From positions 1-39,924 of the forward strand of contig JAFVQC010000050.1 in NCBI GenBank assembly GCA_017504995.1: DNA of 39,924 nt, in the 5' to 3' direction. The first letter of the stretch is position 1; each line of letters starts with the position of its first letter. This document shows, piece by piece, positions 33,847 to 39,924 of the stretch. The notes beneath the pieces are model-generated. The model was given only the letters and a program-made list of their open reading frames with translations, had not been told where the DNA came from and ran no database searches. A program made the position numbers and the translations under genes. The DNA comes from Clostridia bacterium. Lineage in GTDB: Bacteria > Bacillota > Clostridia > Oscillospirales > CAG-272.

Positions 33847-35496
33847 ATGAAAAAATTCGGTATTGCGTTCCTTGCAATTCTTTTGGTTGCGTCCATGCTT
33901 TTGGTTGGTTGCGCCAACAAGGAAGAGAATCCCCCCGCGCAGACCTCGGGTGTTGCCGACGAGACGACAACAGCCCCCGAATCCACCACCGAGGACAACA
34001 CACCCGTGACGGTGAAGCGAACCTATATGCCAGAGGCGGTGTTCGCTGAGTTAAAGAATTTGTTTGAATCGAAATCGGCAAGCTTTAAAGCGTATTCTAC
34101 GAATAGCGCGCCCTATGCGATCCGCGACGTGATGAATATCAGCGACGGAACGTTAAAATCGGTGACCGTGCCCGTTGCGGCGACCAAGGCTGCGGATGGC
34201 AACGGCGATTTCGTTCTGACGATGTACGTCATGAACAACTCTTACGCGGGCTTAAAAAGCGCGCCTCTCAGAGAATATAAGCTGAAGGTGAACGGCGCTT
34301 CGGCAGGCTTGACGGCAAATAACAGCGCGGTGTATCGTTTTGTCAAGATCGATCTCAGCGGCTACGACGTTACGCTGAGCGCGGAGGAAACGGTTGCGTT
34401 TTTCCATAAGAACGATACCCTCGTACCTGCCTATCTGTTAAAAGATGAGACCCACCAAAACAAAGCGTTGAATCTTCTGAAGGAGAAGTTCGCTCAGACC
34501 ACGGGATTTTTTATGAAGGTAGGTACGGCAAATCTCGATACCTCGCTGGCTACGCTGTTCTATGATTTTGAATTCGAGAAAACCTATCCGAACAAAGCGG
34601 CTTACCAGGCAATTCTTGACGAGGAGACGACGTATCAGAACATGGTTGCCGATCTGAAGGCGCAGTATAGCGGCAAGAGGATCTCTATTATCGGAGACAG
34701 TATTTCTACATTTAACGGAGTATCCAACGGCACCTCGTATAATAGCACCATTGGTGGTAACGCCGTTTGGTATCCGACGAACAACAGCAATCTCACGTCG
34801 TATACCGATACCTATTGGGGACGTTTGATTGAAGACCTTGGCATGGAGCTTTGCGTGAATAACTCGTGGAGTGGTTCGCGCATATATGGAAATGTCAGCA
34901 AGAATTGCCAAGGCAATATGCTGGTTCGCGCCACGGAGCTGGATAACGACAACGGAACGCCGAATGATCCTTCCGACGACATCAATCCCGACGTGATCTT
35001 CGTTTATATGGGTATCAACGATCTTCATACAGGCACGCCCAACGATGCGACGCTGTATTCTGCCCTGACGGCGGCAGGCGCAGACAAGAAAGCTGTAATG
35101 GAGAATTGGATCAGTTCGGTGATCGCAACGGCAGAAGCAAACGGATCGACGGTGGTCGGAGGAAAGACCTATACCTCTTGGGAAGCGGCGTACGCCCTGA
35201 GCTTACGCGCGATGAAGGAGAAATATAACAATCCCGAGCTGTTCTGTATGCTTTTGGTACAGACGCAGGATACGAGAGACACACCCGAAAAGATCGCCCG
35301 CCACAACACCTGTATTCGCGCCATCGCGGAGTATTTTGGGGCGACGGTGATCGATCAGCAGGCGGACGGCTACGTAACGTATGAAAACAGTCACGCTTAC
35401 GGAAGCGATGACTCAGGACTGCACCCCAATCCTCAGGGACACGCTCTGATGGAGCGATTGATCGTGGAATCGATCTGGAAAAAGAAAAATGCTTAA
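33847..35496 (+). CDS. Surface lipoprotein with SGNH hydrolase domain
   Basis: 549 residues from the ATG at 33847 (AAAGGAAG about 7 nt before). The lipobox is LLVGC (Cys22). A Thr/Glu/Pro-rich linker (about 25-60) is followed by a beta-rich domain of unknown type (about 60-250), then an SGNH domain. Its blocks are IIGDSIS (Ser about 285), NNSWSGSRIYG, YMGINDLH (Gly/Asn/Asp about 389-392) and DDSGLHPNPQGH (His about 526). The usual Asp three residues before that His is Ser, with Asp one position further back. It is exposed at the cell surface and probably deacylates a polysaccharide, being unlike the two cytosolic SGNH enzymes just upstream. Confidence 0.87.
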   Translation: MKKFGIAFLAILLVASMLLVGCANKEENPPAQTSGVADETTTAPESTTEDNTPVTVKRTYMPEAVFAELKNLFESKSASFKAYSTNSAPYAIRDVMNISDGTLKSVTVPVAATKAADGNGDFVLTMYVMNNSYAGLKSAPLREYKLKVNGASAGLTANNSAVYRFVKIDLSGYDVTLSAEETVAFFHKNDTLVPAYLLKDETHQNKALNLLKEKFAQTTGFFMKVGTANLDTSLATLFYDFEFEKTYPNKAAYQAILDEETTYQNMVADLKAQYSGKRISIIGDSISTFNGVSNGTSYNSTIGGNAVWYPTNNSNLTSYTDTYWGRLIEDLGMELCVNNSWSGSRIYGNVSKNCQGNMLVRATELDNDNGTPNDPSDDINPDVIFVYMGINDLHTGTPNDATLYSALTAAGADKKAVMENWISSVIATAEANGSTVVGGKTYTSWEAAYALSLRAMKEKYNNPELFCMLLVQTQDTRDTPEKIARHNTCIRAIAEYFGATVIDQQADGYVTYENSHAYGSDDSGLHPNPQGHALMERLIVESIWKKKNA

Positions 35497-35504
35497 ATGA
35501 GATA

Positions 35505-35550
35505 GGGCTGGCGCAAATTGCGTCAGCCCCTCGTTTCTTTTTTATTTTTT
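35505..35550 (+). terminator. Rho-independent terminator after the SGNH lipoprotein gene
   Basis: GGGCTGGCGCAA pairs with TTGCGTCAGCCC (one G-U) around a minimal loop, followed by T-rich sequence to 35550. It lies between convergent genes; only the plus direction has a T-tract. Confidence 0.82.
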
Positions 35551-35928
35551 GTCTTTCTTTTTGGGAATCAAGAGAATGATCAAAACGACGGCGATGACAA
35601 CGATCAGAATGGCGATCGCAAGACCGATCCAGCCGCTGTTCCCATCCTCCTTTGCCACGTCGTCGGTGGAGGGCGCTTCCGCGCTCTCGTTTCCGATGAT
35701 ACCGTCGCTGTCGTTGACTGCGCCGTCTGCTCCGTTCATATCGAGAGCGTCGCTGACGGCATGTCCCGCGTCACTGACGGCATCTCCTACGTCTCTTGCG
35801 GCGTCACCGAGGAAGTTTTCCGCGTGAACCGAGAGCATGGAGGCGCTGAGTACAGTCAACAGCAGGGCGAAGATCAAGGTCCAGACCGAGATCCGCCGAA
35901 GGGCTTTCTTTTTTATGATACACATCAT
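35542..35928 (-). CDS. Small exported membrane-anchored protein of unknown function
   Basis: 128 residues. The Met at 35928 is chosen because AAAGGA lies 7 nt before it; an ATG two codons earlier is too close. A signal peptide (about 8-38, ending SVHA) is followed by an amphipathic helical repeat, DAARDVGDAVSDAGHAVSDALD (about 43-64). An acidic linker, a C-terminal membrane helix (about 100-122) and the basic tail PKKKDKK follow. The topology is outside loop with one anchoring helix. I recognise no family. It follows the AraC gene on the same strand by about 90 bp and may be its target. Confidence 0.72.
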   Translation of the reverse strand: MMCIIKKKALRRISVWTLIFALLLTVLSASMLSVHAENFLGDAARDVGDAVSDAGHAVSDALDMNGADGAVNDSDGIIGNESAEAPSTDDVAKEDGNSGWIGLAIAILIVVIAVVLIILLIPKKKDKK

Positions 35929-36004
35929 TCGCATTTCCTTTCTGGTAGCGTTTTGCTATTAGTTTTTTCAGGAAAGCGACGATTATGTGATCCAAAATAT
36001 TCCG

Positions 36005-36041
36005 AAACGAAACCGTATTATTGGTTTTGTTTCTTTTTTTG
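36005..36041 (+). terminator. Plus-strand terminator overlapping the araC stop
   Basis: GAAACGAAACC pairs with GGTTTTGTTTC (one G-U), followed by seven T. It reads on the plus strand although no plus-strand gene ends here, so it may stop read-through from the SGNH lipoprotein unit into the antisense of araC. Positions are good to about one base. Confidence 0.5.
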
Positions 36042-36827
36042 TCGGTATTCACTGGGGGTACAGCCCATTTGCTTGATGAACGCGCGGTTAAAGGTGCGCA
36101 GGGTGTTAAATCCGACTCGCGCGCTGATCTCGGTGACGTTGAGCGCCTCTTTTTCCAATAGCGTGCAGGCGGCGGAGACACGCAGCGAATTGACGTAATC
36201 GTTAAACCCGATCTTCAGCTTGCTGTTCATAATATGGGAAATGTAATATCTGCTCAGATGCAGATCTTTTTCCAAAACGGCAAGGGAAAGCTCCTGATTG
36301 AAATTTTTACTGCAATAATGCATGATCGCGCCGACGACGTGGTAGTCTGCCGACTGTACGTCCACAAGGTCGATCTTTGGCAGAAGGATACCCAAAAAAG
36401 CCAGTAGGTATCCTCGCAGGATTGACTCTCGATAGGACATATTCCCATAATAAACGTCGGAGATTTTTTGAATCAGGGAGACCATTTCCTCGTCCTTTGC
36501 CGCGTTTCGAATCACGTTTGACGAGGGGATCGTAGAGGTGAGGACGTAGGTCAGCTCGGGGAAAAGATCGGGATTGATCTTCAAGAGGATATATTGCTCC
36601 CGTTCGATGGTGCGGAAGGTATGAATCTGATTGGGAAAGGAGATCACCGCATCTCCGCCAAAGACGTCGTATTCCATGCTGTCAACGGTGACGTGGGTAT
36701 GCCCACTCCAAAGGAACGCCAGCTCAATTCCATAGTGAAGATGGGGGCGGTATCCCAATGTTTTCGATACGTACCGTGTGTCCCGACAGTAGATGTCCGT
36801 GGTTGGGTTTTCATAGGCAGCCTGCAT
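36018..36827 (-). CDS. AraC-family transcriptional regulator
   Basis: 269 residues from the ATG at 36827, with AAGGAGG 7 nt upstream. The frame continues further but reads through the promoter. A cupin-type sensor domain (about 15-150) has RPHLHYGIELAFLWSG and GDAVISFPNQIHTF, typical of carbohydrate-sensing members. The C-terminal double HTH (about 170-265) has LSRYYISHIMNSKLKIGFNDYVNSLR and VGFNTLRTFNRAFIKQMGCTPSEYR. It probably responds to a sugar or wall-derived signal and controls nearby surface genes. It diverges from the lipoprotein-CsaB genes. Confidence 0.9.
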   Translation of the reverse strand: MQAAYENPTTDIYCRDTRYVSKTLGYRPHLHYGIELAFLWSGHTHVTVDSMEYDVFGGDAVISFPNQIHTFRTIEREQYILLKINPDLFPELTYVLTSTIPSSNVIRNAAKDEEMVSLIQKISDVYYGNMSYRESILRGYLLAFLGILLPKIDLVDVQSADYHVVGAIMHYCSKNFNQELSLAVLEKDLHLSRYYISHIMNSKLKIGFNDYVNSLRVSAACTLLEKEALNVTEISARVGFNTLRTFNRAFIKQMGCTPSEYRQKKKQNQ

Positions 36828-36860
36828 AGATTCCCTCCTTTCCTGTGACCGTTTCGATTC

Positions 36861-36889
36861 ATTATAGCATATTTTTTTGAATTGCGCAA
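36861..36889 (-). promoter_or_regulatory. Promoter of the AraC gene
   Basis: On the minus strand, TTGCGC (36889-36884), a 17-bp spacer ending TGC, then TATAAT (36866-36861): an extended -10 promoter with a poor -35. Confidence 0.65.
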
Positions 36890-36958
36890 CAGCTCGCGAA
36901 CATTTTGCCGCTTTTTTTCTCATATATCTTGGATAGAGGAAAAAGAGAGGGGAAAACT

Positions 36959-37495
36959 ATGAAAAACAGGGAAAAATACGAAGCGATTTTTTTGTTGCTT
37001 GTCATGCTTCTGACGGCTTGTACCGCCTGCTCGTCGCTTCGAAGCGTGCCCGATTACCGCTTGCGCGCATTTTCAGCTAAGCTCTTATGGGAGTCCGAGG
37101 GAGTTTCCGTCTGCGCGGTGATAGAAGCAGACGCGCCGTCAGCGCGGGAGAGCGACGGTCGGGATTTTACAATGACCGTTCTCGAACCGCCGTCGATGCA
37201 GGGACTTACTTATTCTTGCCGTGAAGGAAAAGAAAAATGGACTTGCGATGGGATCGAATGGGAAGGAGACGCGTTTCGGAGCGTATCGGCGTACGGTTCG
37301 CTCTTATTTCCCGTAGGACCGTTAGAGCCGATCTGCCCCGCCGAGACGGAGGGAGAGGGCATGATCTACGCGGAAATAAAAGGGGAAAACCAAGTGACTT
37401 ACGCGCTGTATCTTGACGAAAAAACGGGAGCGCCTGATCGGATCGGGGACGGAGAGAGATCGGTGGAGATACGGGAGTTTCGGTATTTGTCTTAG
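36959..37495 (+). CDS. Predicted lipoprotein of unknown function
   Basis: 178 residues. The signal ends in lipobox LLTAC (Cys21), with a second Cys (24) close by. The mature domain is beta-rich and acidic, with TMTVLEPPSMQGLTYSC, WTCDGIEWEGD and an ending ALYLDEKTGAPDRI..., which resembles the last strands of LolA/LppX-like beta-sheet lipoproteins. The family is not firmly recognised. GAGAGGGG precedes the ATG. The glycosyltransferase-CsaB gene starts 15 bp after its stop, so the two are co-transcribed. Confidence 0.75.
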   Translation: MKNREKYEAIFLLLVMLLTACTACSSLRSVPDYRLRAFSAKLLWESEGVSVCAVIEADAPSARESDGRDFTMTVLEPPSMQGLTYSCREGKEKWTCDGIEWEGDAFRSVSAYGSLLFPVGPLEPICPAETEGEGMIYAEIKGENQVTYALYLDEKTGAPDRIGDGERSVEIREFRYLS

Positions 37496-37510
37496 AAAGG
37501 AAGAGAAAAA

Positions 37511-39526
37511 GTGAAGCTATTGTTGCTGATCGATCGAATGGACCGCGGCGGCGCGGAGACCCATCTGTGCGACCTTGCCACGGCACTTGCCGCAAAAGGA
37601 TATCGGGTGACGGTCATGTCTTCCGGCGGCGCGCTTGTAGAGCGATTGGCGGAGAGGGGCGTTTCCCATCGAGCTTTGCCAATGCGGAGAAGCCGTCCGT
37701 TTTCTTTGCTTATCAGCTACCTTCGCCTGCGCAGATGGATCAAACGGGGGCATTGGGATCTGATCCACGCCCACGCGCGCCTGCCTGCCTTTCTTGCCGC
37801 GCCCATTGCCAAGCGTTGCGGCGTTCCCTTCGTGACCACCGTTCACGCCCGATTCCGCGCAAAGGGAATTCTTGGACGGCTGTCGCGGTGGGGAGAGCGA
37901 AGCATTGCGGTGGGGGAGGATCTCAAACAATATCTGTGCGAGGTGTACGGCATGGATTCCGAGAGGATTCGAGTCATTCCCAACGGTATTGATACCGATC
38001 GGTTTTGTCCGAAGCCAACGGCGGTTGGAGAACGGCGGAGGGTGCTGTTTCTCAGCCGATTGGACGAGGATTGCTCCCGCGTTGCGTCCCTCCTGATTGC
38101 GATTGCCCCTGCCGTCAGAAAGCGGTTTCCCGATGCGGAGATCCTTTTGGCAGGCGGAGGGAATGCCTATGAATCCTTAAAAGAAAAGGCGGAAAAGCTG
38201 AATCGAGAGGATCCGTACCCTATGGTAACCTTGACGGGGTGGGTGGAGTGTCCCGAGGATCTATTGCGTTCGGCAGACGTGTTCGTCGGCGTATCGAGGG
38301 CAGCGCTGGAGGCAATGGCGTGCGGCATTCCTACCGTTCTTGCGGGAGACGAGGGCTTTTGGGGAATCGCCCACGGCGTTTTGCCTCTGGCGGAGCAAAG
38401 CAATTTTTGTTGCCGCGGTTGCGGTGCGGCAACGGAAGAAGGATTGCTGGAAGCCGTACGGACACTGTTGGCGATGTCTCCCCAAGACCGTCGTGCCATG
38501 GGAGACGATCTGCGTGCTTACGTAAAGAAGCGGCATAGCCTTGCCCATATGGTCAAAGAAACCGAGAGGTTTTATAGAGAAACGTCGGACAAGCCTCTTG
38601 CAAAAGGGAATGGAAAAACCGTATTGTGCGGCTATTACGGATTTGGAAACATGGGGGACAATGCTCTGCTGCGAGCATCGATTCGTCGCGCAAAACAGAA
38701 AGATCCTTCCGATGAAGTCGTTGCGTTGACCCGAAGGGGAAAGCGGGACGAGGTGCGGTTCGGGATTCCCTGCGTCAGAAGAACGTCCTTTTTTGCGATT
38801 AGAAAAGCGTTGCGTGGCGCGGACCGGCTGGTCTTTGGCGGTGGAACGCTTTTGCAGGAGGTCACCAGTCTGCGCTCTCTTTGCTATTACGTCTTTCTGT
38901 TGCGTTGCGCTCAGAAAAAAGGGATTTCCACCGAGCTTTGGGGAAACGGCTTGGGCGAGCCTCGTACCGCTTTGGGCAGGAGATTGTTGAAGCGCGCCTT
39001 GTCGGGGTGTGATCGGATCGGCGTGAGGGATAAGCGCGCCGAGGAGCTGGCGCGCGGTCTGTTGAAATCGGGGGAGGATCGGATCGTCTTGGAGAAGGAC
39101 TTGGCAATGGAGCAAGCAGCCGCTGACGAAGCGCGGATATCCTTTTTGTTGCGGTATTACCGTCTTTTGCGCCAAGGAGACCGTCCGATTTCCTACGTGA
39201 TCGTTGCGCCAAAAGGAAAACGGGCAGATTCCGATCTGTGCCGCCGCCTCGAAGCGCTTCGCGGGAACGCGGTCTCCTTGCTGTTCGTTCCCATGTATCC
39301 CCGAGAGGACGGGGCGCTTTGCCATGCTCTTTGCCATACCTTTGGGGGTGTGGTGGCGCATGGCTTGGGCGCGTCCGATCTTTTGGGGCTTGCGGCGCGC
39401 GCCGAGGCGGTTTTGGGACAGCGATTGCACGCCCTGATGTTTGCCGCTATGGCAGACGTTCCCTATGAACGCTTCGGAAACGATCCGAAACTTCAAGCCT
39501 TTCCCGAAGCGTATCGGTTAAAATAA
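37511..39526 (+). CDS. csaB: Fused GT4 glycosyltransferase and CsaB-type pyruvyl transferase
   Basis: 671 residues from a GTG start 16 bp after the upstream stop (AAAGGAAG site). The N-terminal half (1-about 355) is a GT-B glycosyltransferase: LLIDRMDRGGAETHL at the N-terminus, VIPNGIDTDRF, LFLSRLDED and SRAALEAMACGIPTVLAGDEG. The C-terminal half (about 370-671) is a polysaccharide pyruvyl transferase: GYYGFGNMGDNALL, FGGGTLLQ, GNGLGEP, RDKRAEEL, VAHGLGASD and GQRLHALMFA. CsaB puts ketal-pyruvate on secondary cell-wall polymer, the anchor for SLH-domain S-layer proteins. Having the sugar transferase in the same chain suggests the sugar is added and then pyruvylated. Cytosolic. Confidence 0.9.
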   Translation: MKLLLLIDRMDRGGAETHLCDLATALAAKGYRVTVMSSGGALVERLAERGVSHRALPMRRSRPFSLLISYLRLRRWIKRGHWDLIHAHARLPAFLAAPIAKRCGVPFVTTVHARFRAKGILGRLSRWGERSIAVGEDLKQYLCEVYGMDSERIRVIPNGIDTDRFCPKPTAVGERRRVLFLSRLDEDCSRVASLLIAIAPAVRKRFPDAEILLAGGGNAYESLKEKAEKLNREDPYPMVTLTGWVECPEDLLRSADVFVGVSRAALEAMACGIPTVLAGDEGFWGIAHGVLPLAEQSNFCCRGCGAATEEGLLEAVRTLLAMSPQDRRAMGDDLRAYVKKRHSLAHMVKETERFYRETSDKPLAKGNGKTVLCGYYGFGNMGDNALLRASIRRAKQKDPSDEVVALTRRGKRDEVRFGIPCVRRTSFFAIRKALRGADRLVFGGGTLLQEVTSLRSLCYYVFLLRCAQKKGISTELWGNGLGEPRTALGRRLLKRALSGCDRIGVRDKRAEELARGLLKSGEDRIVLEKDLAMEQAAADEARISFLLRYYRLLRQGDRPISYVIVAPKGKRADSDLCRRLEALRGNAVSLLFVPMYPREDGALCHALCHTFGGVVAHGLGASDLLGLAARAEAVLGQRLHALMFAAMADVPYERFGNDPKLQAFPEAYRLK

Positions 39527-39604
39527 AAAAGTCGGCAGAAAAAGGGCTGTACTCTTAAGGACAGTTTTGAAATTTGATAGAATACGTTACCTACCGACAG
39601 AAAA

Positions 39605-39638
39605 AGGACGAAGAGTTATAAAAACTTCTCGTCCTCTT
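39605..39638 (+). terminator. Terminator-like hairpin behind csaB
   Basis: AGGACGAAGAGTT pairs with AACTTCTCGTCCT (two mismatches in the middle), followed by CTTTTC. It could end the csaB transcript about 80 bp after its stop. Confidence 0.6.
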
Positions 39639-39660
39639 TTCTTTGCAACTACTGACTGAA

Positions 39661-39924
39661 TTAAAGCCACAAAAGACGTAGGGCGGGGGCTTGCTGCCGC
39701 CGTTTTTTGTTTTATGATTTTAAGGCGGCGGGAGATAAACCCCCATATATGGGAACTTAAGAAAAATGCAGGTGTAGCAAAGGCTCCCTTGTGTAAACAA
39801 TATCATTAAGTTAAGAAAGTGGCAAAAAGAAGATACACATAACAAAGCAGAAAAAAGCAGAGTTATGTGTATTTTTCTTACAAAAAAGCATGGCGAAAAG
39901 ACAGGCAAAAAAGTCTGTCAAAAA
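39661..39924 (+). promoter_or_regulatory. Candidate attenuator leader of a ribosomal-protection tet gene
   Basis: From memory, the stretch from the CCCATATATGGG palindrome to the window end resembles the leader upstream of tet(W), tet(O) and tet(M). It includes the AATGCAGGTGTAGC segment, the ATACACATAAC/GTTATGTGTAT stem with T-run (39833-39877), and a short reading frame starting at the ATG at 39865 (MCIFLTKKHGEKTGKKVCQ..., open to the edge). In tet(M) such a leader is reported to control expression by transcriptional attenuation. The resistance gene itself would begin beyond 39924 and is not seen here. Confidence 0.5.
39833..39877 (+). terminator. Hairpin with T-run in the right-end leader
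   Basis: An 11-bp perfect stem (ATACACATAAC / GTTATGTGTAT) closes an 18-nt A-rich loop and runs into TTTTC. The surrounding A-rich and T-rich flanks extend the pairing to about 19 bp with two mismatches. It fits an intrinsic terminator used as an attenuator. Confidence 0.65.

Larger units (their letters stand above)
39527..39924. other. AT-rich non-coding right end with multiple hairpins
   Basis: No complete gene in 398 bp, and lower GC than the genes to the left. It holds a 10-bp direct repeat CAGAAAAAGG (39536-39545 and 39598-39607), the hairpin at 39605, and GGCGG...CCGCC followed by a T-run (about 39683-39711). A 12-bp palindrome CCCATATATGGG (39742-39753), the long hairpin at 39833 and a small GACAG/CTGTC hairpin near 39900 follow. 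The composition and structure differ from the neighbouring genes, suggesting acquired DNA from about 39535 onward. Confidence 0.55.

Noticed and set aside
39720-39908. A 62-codon minus-strand open frame at the right end
   Set aside because: It is antisense to the hairpin-rich leader and low in coding character. I treat it as a by-product of the leader sequence.

Overview
The window looks like a chromosomal segment of an uncultured, spore-forming, anaerobic Clostridia bacterium, probably a gut Oscillospirales- or Christensenellales-like lineage. The signs are moderately GC-rich coding sequence, Firmicute ribosome binding sites, sporulation genes (ylbJ, yqfC, yqfD), an oxygen-sensitive 2-hydroxyacyl-CoA dehydratase system, FprA/rubredoxin/ferritin oxygen defence, several lipoproteins and a CsaB-type wall pyruvyl transferase. 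No tRNA, rRNA, CRISPR array or complete insertion sequence was seen. The taxonomic placement is inference.

Left (1-6786, minus strand): a fur-znuA-znuC-znuB metal-uptake operon. It starts at a near-perfect promoter overlapped by a Fur-family operator and appears to run on into a very large anchored surface protein with a helix/globular/proline-rich stalk and InlB-type B-repeats. At 6787-7273 an AT-rich gap carries a cluster of DnaA-box-like nonamers, close to the point where gene orientation switches.

Centre-left (7274-16932): ylbJ (minus), then a compact plus-strand run yqfC-yqfD-phoH-ybeY-era-recO-mutS2, which is a sporulation, RNA-maturation and DNA-repair core operon. A separately promoted ribose-phosphate pyrophosphokinase with its own terminator follows.

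Centre (16933-24965): a heterodimeric ABC exporter whose transcription unit continues into a two-gene 2-hydroxyacyl-CoA dehydratase activase/dehydratase-like pair. It ends at a perfect 19-bp hairpin facing a convergent Crp/Fnr regulator.

Centre-right (24966-30856): the Crp/Fnr gene diverges from a D-lactate dehydrogenase gene across a shared palindromic operator. An iron-sulfur protein, a three-domain flavodiiron-flavin reductase-rubredoxin protein, ferritin, a free rubredoxin and a ZIP transporter follow. Together they look like a regulated fermentation, oxygen/NO-defence and metal-storage module.

Right (30857-39526): a lipoprotein with two tandem cytosolic SGNH hydrolases of the GxDLY type, an SGNH-domain lipoprotein, a small membrane-anchored helical protein and an AraC regulator (both minus), another lipoprotein, and a fused GT4 glycosyltransferase-CsaB protein. 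The last 400 bases (39527-39924) are AT-rich and full of hairpins. From memory they resemble the attenuator leader upstream of ribosomal-protection tetracycline resistance genes (tet(W)/tet(O)/tet(M) group), so a resistance gene may begin just past the window edge.
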